64,000 nt of DNA from Pseudogymnoascus destructans (taxonomy: Eukaryota; Ascomycota; Leotiomycetes; Thelebolales; Thelebolaceae). The translations under genes and the position numbers were made by a program. Location of the stretch: positions 930,001 to 994,000 of the forward strand of contig NW_020167533.1 in NCBI RefSeq assembly GCF_001641265.1. The letters run 5' to 3'. Below the pieces are notes generated by a model. The model was given only the letters and a program-made list of their open reading frames with translations, was not told the DNA's origin and searched no databases. Below, piece after piece: positions 52,776 to 64,000 of the stretch (position 1 is its first letter; every line of letters begins with the position of its first letter).

Positions 52776-55700
52776 CTTGGCATGCGTTACCCGCTTTGGT
52801 TTGTTCTCGATTCTCCCGGTTGTGGCTTTCGGTATCTTTAAGTGGTATTCTGGAATGAGTGTATTGATAACGTTCCTTGGGACCGCTGTAATGGGGATTT
52901 TGCAAGTGCTTTTAGCACACGACTTGCCCAAAGCACGGGGTAGCTAAACCCGGCGCGGTAGACTAGAGATACGAAGATAATACATATACTCTTCTATATG
53001 CCACAATTTACTCACCTCTTATAAACTACAGTTCTTTGAATGATAATGAGGCTCCATAACTATATCCTCGGCGGTGAGACCCCACAGTTCAGAGTGGCGA
53101 CTGCGGGGCTCTGTGCCTGGACCTTTAGCGGAGAACTTAGATGAGTAGCGATAGTGAGGCTCTATGGCCTGACGGTGAGATCGGGCATTGTTGCCACACC
53201 TTTCTCCTCGATCATAACACTAGCACACCGAGATAGTCCAGTGAGAACAAAGGACGGAAAGATAGAAAGGGGTATGCCGCACCAAGACATTGTGAGGTGG
53301 CCAGTGGCAAATTTATCATCAGTCACACATGTCGGGCCGTTGGGTTGAGGAATCGGACCTGCAGCAGGCACTCACACCGGTGGCAAAAAAATCTGTTTGG
53401 CAGCTGGATGACAGATGCTGCACATTGAAACATGATCTCACTGGGTTGGCTGCCATATTTTCCAGTCATGGTCGGGATGGTAAGGCTCTGCTTCAAAGTT
53501 CCGTCATCCCGCGAGGCTCATGTATATTCGGTGTGAGAATTCGCGCAGCACTCATCGCATTTCTATATCCTTGGAAGAAAAAAATAAAACAAAAGGCTTG
53601 GGAACTGGTCGAGATGTCTTAACGCCACGCGTTGCGTCACATAGCGTCGTCATGACCAAAAGTCCTCGTCCCATACATATCCCATCTCGCATATCCCGAT
53701 GCAGAATGGCCATGCCATGCAAGGCCCGTCTCATGCTGGAGTGGAACAGTTAGTTATCTGTCGCAAGAACCATCACAAATCGCCCTCGGCCTGACTCACC
53801 ACCACACCCCAACAACGCCCATAGCCACCACCAAAAGCGTCCAGCAGCCCTGGTGAACTCTCACACAAGAGGCAATTTAATGCAGCCGTGTTGCCTAGGA
53901 CCATTGGTCTGCACCTGTTAGCTGGGACACCACATGTTGGCTGGCTGTTGTCGCACCCCTCTCCATCATCTGTCCCTCGAATCAGCGTCCACGCCGCACC
54001 AACCCCTTCCACTCACCGACACAGCTCCTCGTCAGCTGGCTGGATGCGTGTACGAGTCTTCTATGTGCAACCTCGTCTATCATAGTGGTTGCGTCTGCGG
54101 ATAAATTGAAGAATGGGGTATGTGGCGGAAGATCTATGGGGCTGCGATGAAGGCTTCTGGTTAGTTCGATTGGTTAGTTTCCTTCTCGTTCCGGTCCGCG
54201 ATATAGTATCTGGGGGGCATCAGGTGTATTGGTTGTGGCTCACCCTCACCCGTCAACTGGGCTATTTGTCCCCGCGGCGGGCCGACCACATCCTCCCTTT
54301 GGTATATCTGCAACACCATGATGGTCACTCTATTGGAGGATGCGAAGGAATCGTGGCTGAAGGCTTGGTGGCTGAAGGAGATCCGAATAGTCAATGTGAT
54401 TTTATTGGAATGGGAGATGCGCTGATTGGTTTGACCTGGCTACTTCCAGGCTTACACCTTGGTCCAAACGTCTCTTTTGTGTAATTGTCATGTAAATCAA
54501 CGAACCAAAGGCTGGCCTCGCCTCCTCGTCGTCGAACTCTTTGTCATGTCTTGTCCTGCTTGAGATGAGCCCAAGTTTCGCCGATCCACGAGAACATTGA
54601 ACGTTAGGGATATAGTTCTTTGGGTTAAGGGGCATCACATCGTGCTGACAGATCTCTAATTCCTGATTCCTTGAGGGCAACGGCTCTAAGCCACGACACG
54701 ATTGCAGTAGTTGGCCGATATCATCCTACGGTCGATGCTCTCTACTGAACCGACTGACTGCTCTGGTCCAGCTGGTCAGGGACGCTAACTCACTTACCAT
54801 AGTACTGTTCATGACGGCCAGTAAGCAGCATAGCCTATATCCTCGACCGGTCTAGGGCCATTGACGCGACGGTATGCAGTAACAAATGCTATGCATAAAA
54901 GCACTAGGAGCAGCTCGATTGAATTGATGGCAACGAGTAAAAGATGTTCAACTCGATTGGCTGTAGTCTCCTGAAACTCTTCGTCCTGGGTGGTGACTGG
55001 GCAGTGCCTTGGGCTTCGCCTCGCCATCGGCGCAGTGCAAGCCTCGCTTTTCGCTTTGGAAACCACGAAACAAAGAGAATTATATTCACAAGTATCTTCG
55101 CATGTGTAACAGTACTTCACTCATGAGGCTCTCGGTGAGAGCCCACTCCCCATCCCGCATATTTTGGAGGCCGGAGTTTCACCCTGGAGCGGTTGCCTGA
55201 TTTACCGGATAACTAACAACCACAACCATCCATGCTGCCTGCGCCAAATGCCACCCTCTGATTCCTTCGCGCCCGCTCAGCCTTATTGGCCCTTGCGAGT
55301 CGTGATGGCTATGTTTAATCCATGTGGATGCTTCACCTACACTTCTCGGGCGTGCCTTGTGCAGACGTGCAGCAAGTACGACAGGTCGGTCATCTTGGAA
55401 AACACATTTGAGGTTTGCGTTTCACGAGGGGGAAAAACACTTTAATATTACAACAGAGGTCCTCCCTCTTTCCAGTTTCCCAAAATCCCACATAGACTCT
55501 CCTCACGAATTATTTAATCGTGACGCTTACTTGTGGTCGCCGTATCCAGGCAAATACCCCGTGCTATCTTGAGAACCTCTCACTTCGATAGGCTGCCGGC
55601 GGAAGCCTGCCTCTCGTGCCAGACCACCAACATCTCATCACCACACCTATTTATTTCCCACAACCCCCCCTTGGAAAGCCTCACTTCAGCTGATCTGAAC

Positions 55701-55904
55701 CGGAAATTCGTTATCAGAAATAACCGTCCATCGAGCGAGCCTCGCGTGTATACACATCCAAGTGATATAAGACCCCAAGGCTCCGTCCTTATTCAGCGAA
55801 GCCTTCTCACCTCCGCAAATCTGGATAGTGCTGGCCTTTATTCCTCCCCCGCACGCGAACTTGTATAGCCTCTGGTTCCCATCATCCACCCGCACACCGC
55901 AACA
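52776..55904. other. 3.1-kb region without a supported gene
   Basis: Only short frames on both strands, none with a recognisable domain (the longest is 123 codons at 54113-54484). It marks the change from transposon-rich DNA on the left to conserved genes on the right. The last 500 bp are C/T-rich and are probably the promoter and leader of the gene at 55905. Confidence 0.5.
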
Positions 55905-57884
55905 ATGGCGAACCGTGCAGGCATGCCGCCGCCACCTCCTAATCATGGTTTCCAACAAGCACCACCCGGAATGGTCCATGGCGGCCCTCCCATGAATCGC
56001 CCTCAGCAAGCTCAGCAGCTACGACAACCTGTGTACCAACAGAATTTCCAGCAGGGGGCCCCCGTTCCCGCTTACCGTGCAGACACTGTTATCAATTCAT
56101 CCACCCGGATCCATGACATACGGCCCGAGAAGACGGAATCCGAGTCGTTCTGCAAAAAGCAGCTCACCTCGTATGAAGTATTCACTCTTCTCCCAAGCAA
56201 TGACGATGACGGCAAAGACTCCAAGGGCTCCAAAGGAAAAAAGGACTCCAAGGACAAGAAGAAAGACAACTGGTCAGGCTGGGGCGGCAAGGACGGCAAG
56301 GACGGCAAAGATAAGGACGACTCAAAGTCCAAAAAGAGAGAGCGCTGGGCGAAGGTCACAATCAACCAGGAATGCTACCCAACGGAACAGATCATCAAGA
56401 CGATTCAGAAGCTCGATGCCGGCAAACTGTCCACCGCCGAGAAGAAGAGCAAGCTATTCCCAAACCAGAGCACTCAGGTCACCAACATCCTCGACGACAA
56501 TATCAAGAACGAGCGCGAATTCAATTCCTTCGAGTGGGTCCTCGCCCAACTTCACCGCGAGGAGTCTACCAACTCAAAGACGGGCAAGAAGGAGACTACC
56601 TCCATGACGGTCTACCTCAAGCGCGCGCCACTCCCACACATCGACGTTATTCAGATGTACCGCGGGCGTCAAGAGCGAGTGCGCTTGCAAGCATTCCAGA
56701 GGCAGCAGCAGGAGCAGGCACAGGTATTCCAACAACAACAACAACAACAGGCGGCGATGCAGCAGCAAGAACAGCAGCAACCGCAGCAAATGGGTGGTGG
56801 ACAGTACATGCCCCAGAACAACAAGGGCGTCTTCCAACAACAACAACAACAACAACATCAACAACATCAACAGAAAGGAGCACCCTGGGCCCAACCTATC
56901 AAAAACAAGAACGCCCCTGGCGGCGTTAAGATTATCCAAGAACATCGCCCCGGCACACCCCACAAGTCGCCAAAGGGAAAAGCCGCTGGTACCAAAGTCC
57001 GCATGAACGACTCGGATGACTACTCAAGTGGCAGCAACAGCGAAACGGAGTCGGACTACGATTCTGAATTCAGCCATTGTGACAGCGAGGGCACCCCACA
57101 CACCAGCGCCTCCTCCCGCTCCGGCGGCCGCAAGTACCCTCGCTCCCACCGCCCGCTCCAGCGCTCCCGCGAGCGTCGCCGTAGCCACTACGACCGCGGC
57201 GATGACTTCGTCATGATCGGCCATCCCAACCGCCGCCGCAGCCTCTCATACACCCCTGACGTCCCACGACCAGACCGTCCCCTCGGTGGCGCACGCGTGG
57301 GCACCTACGGGCATCCCAGTCCGGGAATCGCTAGCCCCGGCTTCGATACGAACGCTTTCGCCATGGGTGTCGCGGCTGCTATCGCCCAGCCAGCTATCAT
57401 CCAGCAGCCAGCCGCACAGTACGCAGCCCCGCCGCCGCAGCGCATGATCTCGAATGTCGAGCGTGCAGCTAACGACGACGCGCGCTTACGCGAGGCTGAG
57501 GATATTATGCGCCGGGATGTGCTGAGAGAGGTGTTGGCGCGAGATAACGCGGCGAGGATTTCGCGCCCCTATGGGCGGGACTTCCCCATCGAGGGAGGTC
57601 GTGGGTATGCGCTGCCACAGAGACGATACCTTGACGGAGATAGGGGAGAGAGGCTATATAGGGATCCGCCTATTTCGCCGTCGGTGTCGTTCATGTCGTC
57701 AGCACCGCTGTCGTTGCCTCGTGAGCCTGGCCGCAGTGGCCACTATTCACCAGAGCCGAGGAGACGCGGCACGGAGTACGATTATCCTCTCCACAGCGGG
57801 ATGCGTATTCCCCTAGAGGAGGACAGGGGGTTCGACTATCCCCGGAATCCATTCCGGCCGCTGAGGGGGCCGAGGCCGTATTAG
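55905..57884 (+). CDS. Gln-rich, low-complexity conserved fungal protein
   Basis: A single-exon 659-residue protein that I do not recognise by name. In order: Pro/Gln-rich start (1-60); a Lys/Asp/Gly-rich segment with repeated KDGKD (about 100-145); a compact, probably folded segment (about 150-230: KVTINQECYPTEQIIKTIQK, NSFEWVLAQLHREE); polyglutamine runs (about 265-325); a Ser/Asp/Glu patch (about 365-390); an Arg/Ser-rich patch; and a basic Pro/Arg-rich C-terminus. This resembles nuclear or RNA-associated disordered proteins, but no catalytic motif is visible. The ATG context (CAACAATGG) is good. Confidence 0.8.
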   Translation: MANRAGMPPPPPNHGFQQAPPGMVHGGPPMNRPQQAQQLRQPVYQQNFQQGAPVPAYRADTVINSSTRIHDIRPEKTESESFCKKQLTSYEVFTLLPSNDDDGKDSKGSKGKKDSKDKKKDNWSGWGGKDGKDGKDKDDSKSKKRERWAKVTINQECYPTEQIIKTIQKLDAGKLSTAEKKSKLFPNQSTQVTNILDDNIKNEREFNSFEWVLAQLHREESTNSKTGKKETTSMTVYLKRAPLPHIDVIQMYRGRQERVRLQAFQRQQQEQAQVFQQQQQQQAAMQQQEQQQPQQMGGGQYMPQNNKGVFQQQQQQQHQQHQQKGAPWAQPIKNKNAPGGVKIIQEHRPGTPHKSPKGKAAGTKVRMNDSDDYSSGSNSETESDYDSEFSHCDSEGTPHTSASSRSGGRKYPRSHRPLQRSRERRRSHYDRGDDFVMIGHPNRRRSLSYTPDVPRPDRPLGGARVGTYGHPSPGIASPGFDTNAFAMGVAAAIAQPAIIQQPAAQYAAPPPQRMISNVERAANDDARLREAEDIMRRDVLREVLARDNAARISRPYGRDFPIEGGRGYALPQRRYLDGDRGERLYRDPPISPSVSFMSSAPLSLPREPGRSGHYSPEPRRRGTEYDYPLHSGMRIPLEEDRGFDYPRNPFRPLRGPRPY

Positions 57885-59041
57885 GTCTCGTCGGACGATA
57901 ATCAAATTGGAAAGTGTCTGCTGATCTTCTTGGTCGATGTGTATGAGCGTGTTTTTCCTGTGCAAAATTTGCCAGTGTGTATCTGGGGGATGATTAGTAT
58001 TGCGGACGCTTGCTATCTGATCCGTGTATTTATTTTCTTTGGGCTGTGGGAGCGGACGCTGGGTCTCCTTTTGTCTCAAGTATGGGCGTTTTAATGATTG
58101 TATGTAACGTTAGCAGACCATGGTCTCGCGCAAGCAAGGCGGATGGTTCGAGGAGCAGGATGCACTCCGTTGATGAAACAGTATATCATAGTACAGTAAA
58201 TGAAGTATCAGCATTCATACTATAATCTGCCCATCTTACCTTGATATAATGAGGGAAACGAAGGAGAAGACGATTCAGTCGAGATGTGATAAAACCCATA
58301 ATCAACAGAAGAAACAGAGAAGATTCATATAAGGTTAATATCCCTCCGCTGAAGCCTGGATGATAACCCCCCCCCCATCGCCTCATCCTCCTCTGCGTTG
58401 AGGCCCGACCCGTTTCTCAACGGCAAATCAGACAGTAGCGCTGCTGCATCCTCCCCAAAGAGGCATAAAAGAGGGTTGGCGGACGTGGAGCGCTCCAATA
58501 TGAAATCCTGTGAATGCATGGAAGGGATGGGAGGCAGGGGAGCAAGGGAGGGCCGGCTCGCACCGCCGGGTTGTACAAAGGCATGGGGTTGCGATGGAAC
58601 GAAGCACAACGCATAGTATATAAAAAGGCGCCCATATTAAAAGAAGAGCAATTATCTGACAGCATATAGAATCTTGAGAACCTTTGAGAAATCAAAAATA
58701 GTCATCAGCAAGTAAATAGACAAAAAGAAAATAAATATAGATACCTCCTTATCTTACAGCTGAAAGTGGTGATTTTCACATGTAGTTGTTCCGTCTGGGT
58801 AACTCTCATGGCAGCTGGCCCCGCGGATAGAAGTTGCGAAAGCGCCTGGAAAAGCCGTCAGTGGACGGGATACTGTAAGGGTGGCTGTCCCCTCTCGAGG
58901 TCATCACCCCCACTAATATTTTGGGGCCCGACAACTGGAGCAATTTGTTCAACAACCTCTCTCAACATACTGTACATTATACACCTTTTGGTAGTTTTCT
59001 TCACTTCAAAATCACCAAGTTTATCTTTAAAACTAGTCAAG
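57885..59041. promoter_or_regulatory. tpiA upstream region
   Basis: About 1.16 kb without a supported gene. The last 70 bp before the tpiA ATG are C/T-rich with AACCTCTCTCAACAT, like the pyrimidine-rich leaders of strongly expressed fungal glycolytic genes. Confidence 0.45.
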
Positions 59042-60421
59042 ATGGCTCGTCAATTCTTTGTTGGTGGTAACTTCAAGATGTAAGTTCTGCCACTCTGTGC
59101 GATACCGGAAGTGGGGGAGCTTTCTCTTTGGGTGTTGGGGACGACGAATCCCAAAGAATCCCAAAGGCGCGGGGCGGTTGAGATGGAGAAATGAGAGGTA
59201 GACACAGAGAGCTAATTACTTCTCTGCAGGAATGGCTCTGTCCAGAGCATCAAGAAGATTATCAGCGGTCTGAACGAGGCCAACCTCGACCCTAAAGTCG
59301 GTATGTACATATCGAATCGACGTCATTCATAATAGAGCTCAATGAGATGGCAATTGGATGGCTGTGTCCGAATCCGAGGGACTGCTTGCATGGATAAAGA
59401 ATGTTCTCGGGGGATTGCAGCAGCTTCTGTCTGTGGAGTTGGCTGCCTCTTCCTCTCAGAGGGGTCGAGAATTCTTCCTCCCAATGCTGGCCGCGAGCGA
59501 TTTACCCAGCTAGCTGGGCTGTCGCGGGCCTTTTACTATTTGCAAATCACGATGATTGCCCAAATGACAGAGCTGCCCCTTGCGAAGCTGCCTCCGTCGA
59601 TCTGTCTGCCAATGCAACAGCATCTTAGGGAACCATACCTCTTTCCCTCAAAGAGCTTCTCGAGCATGAATGGCGTCTTTTCCAGCGGTTATTCTACATT
59701 GCATTCTTGTATCTAACGCAATACCACAGAGGTCGTCGTCGCCCCTCCCTCCCTCTATCTCCTTCTTGCCCGCGCCGAGCTCCGCAAGGAGGTCGAGGTC
59801 GCTGCCCAAAACGTCTTCGACAAGAACGAGGGCGCCTTCACCGGCGAGATCTCCCCCGCCCAGCTTAAGGACTCCAACATCGGCTGGACCCTTATCGGCC
59901 ACTCCGAGCGCCGTGTCATCCTCAAGGAGTCCGACGAGTTCGTCGCCTCCAAGACCAAGAACGCCCTCGACCAGGGCGTCCGCGTCATTCTTTGCTGCGG
60001 CGAGTCCCTCGAGCAGCGCGAGAAGGGCGAGACCGTCTCCGTTGTCACCGCACAGCTCGGCGCCGTCGCTAAGGCTATCAGCGCTGAGCAGTGGGCTAAC
60101 GTTGTTATTGCCTACGAGCCCATCTGGGCTATTGGTACCGGCAAAGTCGCCACCACCGCCCAGGCACAGGAGGTCCACACCGCTCTCCGCCAGTGGTTGT
60201 CGAAGACCATCAGTGACAAGGTCGCAGAGGAGACGAGGATCATCTACGGCGGCTCTGTCAGCGAGAAGAACTGCAAGGACCTGGCTACCCAGCCCGATAT
60301 CGATGGGTTCTTGGTTGGAGGTGCTAGCTTGAAGCCAGCGTGTAAGTTTCTATCCTCCCTGAACGAAAGACGCAATCGCTGACTGTTTGTAGTTGTTGAT
60401 ATCGTCAACGCCCGCTTGTAA
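59042..60421 (+). CDS. tpiA: Triosephosphate isomerase
   Basis: Exons 59042-59079, 59230-59300, 59730-60341 and 60393-60421 give exactly 249 residues, the standard length. The enzyme interconverts dihydroxyacetone phosphate and glyceraldehyde 3-phosphate in cytosolic glycolysis. Catalytic Lys (GGNFKMNG), His (LIGHSERR) and Glu (AYEPIWAIGTG) are present, with the phosphate loop YGGSVS and GGASLK. The third codon position is strongly C-biased, as in highly expressed genes. Intron 2 is unusually long (429 nt). It converges with the mL43 gene. Confidence 0.97.
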
Positions 60422-60845
60422 GCGGTTCGTAGGTTAACTAGGCCTATTTAGTGTGCAATGGCGGCAAGCTTTTACCCTGCAGCGTAAAAGTAGAAAGTAG
60501 AATTGAAGTTCTCATGTAGCTCAAAAGTCTGTTCAAATAAGCTGGTGATGGATCACTGTGATCATGTCGCTAATGGCTGAACGCGAACGCTCAATCCCAC
60601 TAGATATAGACATGCTTGCCTTGTGAACCAATTTGTAGCATTTACACACACAATTGCTGTAGCCCATTCCCGATTGCCAGGCTGGACTGCCTTGCCTCTG
60701 CCACACCGATCAGCGTCTTGGATGTAATTCGCTCCTATTTCGATTTTATACATAGTATACAGTCTTCCCTAAACGCCCTCAATGCCCCAACTTCTGGTAT
60801 TCTTCCTTTCATACAATCCCACAACCATCCACCCATACACACCCC
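60422..60845. terminator. Convergent 3' regions of tpiA and mL43
   Basis: A 424-bp convergent spacer with no supported ORF, presumably holding both 3' UTRs. Confidence 0.45.
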
Positions 60846-61371
60846 CTAGACCGTCATTGGCCCGCTGTGGTATGGCGACCAGATACCTCTCACACTGTCG
60901 TTGATAGACTTGACAGGCTTCGTCTCGGTCTTCAGCTTCTCGCCCGACGCATCCCTCAGCAGAACAGCCTTCTGCAGAATCGACATCGGCTGTAGGTTCC
61001 TGACACAAATTGCCTTCTCGCGACCATTGATGAATGTGCCCTTGATGACCGGGTGTTTGCTCGGGCGGGGAGAGACCGTAATTTCGATGCTTGGGTTGGC
61101 GGCAGCGAAGGCGGGGAGTTGATCGCGGAGGAAGGCGCTTGGAGATATTAGTATTAAAGGCCCGTATAAAAGGAATAGAAGGAAATAGAAACATACTTCA
61201 TGCCCCTTGAGCTACCAGCCCAGTCGCAGTAGTGGAAATCGAGCTTCTTGCACTGCAGGATGAAGGCGCCAACGCCATTCTACAAGCTTGTTAGCAAACA
61301 TGCGGGGCCAAACAGGCGCAGACAAATCTTACCTGTCCAGAGGACAACTTCTTTAACGCTTTCGCACCCAT
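60846..61371 (-). CDS. mrpl51: Mitochondrial large-subunit ribosomal protein mL43
   Basis: Exons 61371-61333, 61279-61197 and 61137-60846 give 137 residues. The protein has the L51/S25/CI-B8 thioredoxin-like fold: start GAKALKKLSSGQNGVGAF, then LQCKKLDFHYCDWAGSSRG, PSIEITVSPRPSKHPVIKG and FINGREKAICVRNL. It is a component of the 54S mitochondrial ribosome subunit. It is divergent from U1-70K with a 252-bp shared promoter. Confidence 0.93.
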
Positions 61372-61623
61372 GATGTGCGATTGACTTGTCGTGGTCTCTA
61401 AACTCGTGGTTTCCTCGGACGTTCTACAGAATCTCTAAGGGCTCCGACCACGTGACTCTGTGAAATTTCTCGCTTCGCGGCGGTCCAAGCTTGACGCGGT
61501 ATGTCTGGAGCAGCCTTGACGCTTGTTACGCACCTTCAACAACTTCATCCACCCGGCTATCCGATTCCAGCAGCTCCTTTGGACGTAGAGCTTTCCATCT
61601 CTAGAACTTCCACATCATTCGTG

Positions 61624-63324
61624 ATGACGGACAAATTACCCCCCAACCTCCTCGCGCTCTTTGCGCCCCGCCCAGGACTGCGATGGGTTCCCCCCAGCGA
61701 TCATGCACCTCAGGACCGGAAGACTGCGACCATCTCAGGCCTGGCTGCATTCCTACCTGCGCTGGAGGAGTATAAAGCTACGGATAAGTATGAGCCGACG
61801 GAGAGCTGGCTGCAACGCAAGGATAGACTCAGATTGGAGAAGAGGGAGGCACAGGAGCAGCTCTTGAAGGAGGGCCCAGCCGATTGTGAGACACCCTCAC
61901 AAGGCACCAATGTTGCCGTCACAATCCTACAGAAGAGTGTAAAGCTAATATTATTGCTCTAGATAAACCTCAAGAGGACCAGAATATTCGCGGTGATGCT
62001 TTCAAGACTTTGATTGTTGCGCGCCTGAGTTACGATGCGACAGAGCAGGATCTGGAGCGTGAGTTTGGGCGCTTTGGTCCCATTGAGCGTGTATGTATTC
62101 CAATTCTACAATAGCTTATGTACTGTACTAACGTCAATTTACAGATCCGGATTGTGACCGACACCCACCAAGACGAAAAGCCCAACAAGAAGAAGAAGAA
62201 GCATCGCGGCTATGCCTTCGTTGTTTTTGAGCGTGAGAAAGATATGAGAGGTAAAGCGGCCACATATACCCCCAACCCCACATTCTTGCCCAGACGATCT
62301 ATAGATCTATCTTCCCTAATTTGGAGAGTCCCAAGTACCCACGGCCCTCAAGCTTGCCTACTGGGATATCCTGTTTCTTTTTCCTTTCGTTCCTTTGTTC
62401 ACTCTTCCACCGATCAAGGTATATTTTTTAAGGGTAACAAAACTAACAAACGCGCTCTTGCGCATCTTAATAGCTGCTCTAGATGGATGTGACGGCATTA
62501 GAATCAAAGAACGACGCATCAAAGTCGACGTCGAACGTGGCCGCACTGTCAAGGGTTGGAAGCCACGTCGCTTCGGTGGCGGCCTTGGAGGCAGAGGTTA
62601 CACAAAGGCTGTCCCACCCCGCCCTATGGGACAAGGTGGATTTGGCGGAGGACCTGGACCTGGTTTCCGTGGTGGATTCAGGGGAGGGTTTGATGGAGGC
62701 CGCGGCGGTGGTGGCTTCCGAGGTGGCAGAGGTGGTGGTGGTTTCCAGGACCGTGGACCAGGAGGCAGAGGTGGTATCGGCTATCAAGGCAGTGGATTTG
62801 GTGGCCGTGATGGTAGCAGAGGTGACCGCGACAGAGGATTTGGAGCGCCTCCACCAAACGCCCCTGCTGGACCACGACCAGGCGGCGGTGGCTACTCTCG
62901 CAATGGGTATGGCCAAGGCTCGCCGGACCGCAATGGGCCACCTGCTGCTGGTGGGTATGAACCACGCGGTGGCCGCCCTCCGTACGACGACAGGGGACCA
63001 AGTTCGGGTGGGTACAAAGGTGACAGAGGTGGTGATCGATATGGTGGTTCTAGAGGAGGCGACTACCGTGGTGGCGGCGGTAGCGGAAGCAACATGGAGC
63101 CGGTAAGACCTCGTGAGGGCGGCGGATACCGTGACAGAGACTCTGGACGCGGCGACCCACGAGACCGCGATCCAAGAGATCGGGACCCACGCGACATGGG
63201 CCGTGAACCCAGAGACGGAGGATATGGTGGACGCCCACGCGAGGAGGATATATCGAGGAAGCGCATGTACGATGACGGAAATAACGGCTACATCGAAGAC
63301 CCGCGAAAGCTCCGACGGTACTAA
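61624..63324 (+). CDS. snp1: U1 small nuclear ribonucleoprotein 70 kDa (U1-70K)
   Basis: Exons 61624-61885, 61963-62090, 62145-62250 and 62474-63324 (introns of 77, 54 and 223 nt) encode 448 residues. I chose the ATG at 61624, giving the family start MTDKLPPNLLALFAPRPGLR; an in-frame ATG at 61501 is less likely. The N-terminal U1snRNP70 region is followed by one RRM (RNP2 TLIVAR, RNP1 RGYAFVVF), then VDVERGRTVKGWKPRRFGGG and a long Gly/Arg-rich tail with RD repeats. It binds stem-loop I of U1 snRNA and takes part in 5' splice-site recognition in the nucleus. Confidence 0.95.
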
Positions 63325-64000
63325 ACAAGCAAGCTTCTTTGACAGCAGGTGGCTTGGGTGGGTACGGGTTTGAACCTTTCAGCTTTTTCTTCCCTCTTGC
63401 AACAGGGGTAAGCAACACTACAGCTACAGGTGCACGTTTGCGACTTTCAGTATCAAGGAGGTATGAAGGTAGTATTTGCTGCTCTGCCTGACCACGCATA
63501 CATCGCCCGAGTTCGAATCAAGCTTCTAGGCTCATGAAACGGTCGATGCTTCATTTAGTAACTCGGATCCCTACAACTACTACGTCTGCCTTCTACTTGG
63601 CAATTTTCTTGCAACAGCTTCTTTCAAAATAATCGTTTCTTCGACTTCAAGAAACTTGGGTAACCCGACCCTCCCCTGACCTGGACCAATTACGGAAAAC
63701 CTTCTACGCCTTCTGCCACTTTCTGGCCAGAACCTTATCGCCTTTGTCCTGGATTGCAATCCTAATTTGAACTTTCGTCTATGTCGTTTACTTTTTAGTA
63801 CTTTTTGTTTTTTCCCGCCTTGTGCTCGTGTTGGCGGTGAGTATGGGATGATGGGTGGTGGGTTGGGGGTCCAACATCTAATCTTAGGTTCCTCAAGCGG
63901 GTTTGTACTTGTACGATAGTCTCGCGATACTATGTTGTTAAGAGCATAAGTGTATGGCGAGAGGCCAGGAGGAGTTCGCCGGTGGGTAGGCTAGTATAAA
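63325..64000. other. 3' flank of U1-70K, no supported gene
   Basis: Only very short frames. Probably the 3' UTR and an intergenic region continuing beyond the window. Confidence 0.45.

Noticed and set aside
54113..54484. 123-codon ORF as a gene
   Set aside because: No domain, no splice-supported extension, and composition like the surrounding non-coding DNA.
54809..55120. 103-codon minus-strand ORF with a hydrophobic segment
   Set aside because: A single possible membrane helix is not enough support; no family match and no conserved start context.
56574..56963. Leucine-rich minus-strand ORFs (56574-56963, 56647-56883)
   Set aside because: They are the complement of polyglutamine codons of the gene at 55905.
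62479..63106. Long overlapping frames on both strands in the U1-70K tail
   Set aside because: They are shadows of the repetitive Gly/Arg-rich coding sequence.

Overview
The window is nuclear DNA of a filamentous ascomycete, most likely a Eurotiomycete of the Aspergillus/Penicillium kind. The basis is short GT-AG introns of about 50-80 nt with fungal branch points, a fusarinine-type siderophore cluster, a 249-residue triosephosphate isomerase gene, and fungal Ty3/gypsy, Fot1/pogo, hAT and Tc1 elements.

Layout. 1-8522: the 5' part of a gypsy element ('element C', minus strand, running off the left edge), with a complete gypsy element ('element A', 1116-8114, TSD CGGCC) inserted in its 5' leader. 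8523-13578: a nest of broken DNA transposons (pogo, Tc1/mariner-like, a second pogo, hAT) and LTR fragments. 13579-33038: a compact siderophore cluster. It holds an ABC transporter (sitT-like), sidF, sidH, an MFS siderophore transporter, the NRPS sidD and the esterase sidJ. 33276-40055: decayed genes, namely a heparinase II/III pseudogene, a DUF7730-like gene, a broken histone-H3-like gene, an unknown broken gene and a hAT tail. 40056-49610: a stand-alone element B LTR, then the 3' part of element C on the plus strand, with a complete gypsy element ('element B', 41517-47935, TSD GGTCT) inserted in it. 49611-52775: pogo and LTR remnants. 52776-55904: no supported gene. 55905-63324: ordinary conserved genes, namely a Gln-rich protein, tpiA, mitochondrial ribosomal protein mL43 and U1-70K.

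How the genes work together. SidH and SidF both end in peroxisomal targeting tripeptides (SKL and AKL) and are expected to make anhydromevalonyl-CoA and transfer the acyl group to N5-hydroxyornithine. SidD joins the units into fusarinine C. The MFS carrier takes up ferri-siderophore, SidJ hydrolyses it in the cell, and the ABC protein is a co-clustered transporter. Intergenic regions carry three exact ATCTGATAA sites (the SreA-type GATA motif) and four copies of the 12-mer ATCTGATTAGAT, which suggests iron control of the whole cluster.

Main discoveries. (1) Element C is in two pieces on opposite strands at the two ends of an approximately 41 kb stretch. Its LTRs are flanked by the two halves of one pogo transposase gene, sharing the TSD CTACG/CGTAG, so the siderophore cluster lies inside an inverted segment. 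(2) Two different gypsy elements each carry an antisense six-cysteine ORF between the chromodomain and the 3' LTR. (3) A family of near-identical 52-53 nt introns ('introner-like') recurs in two neighbouring decayed genes, one of which encodes a histone H3-like protein with a long N-terminal tail.
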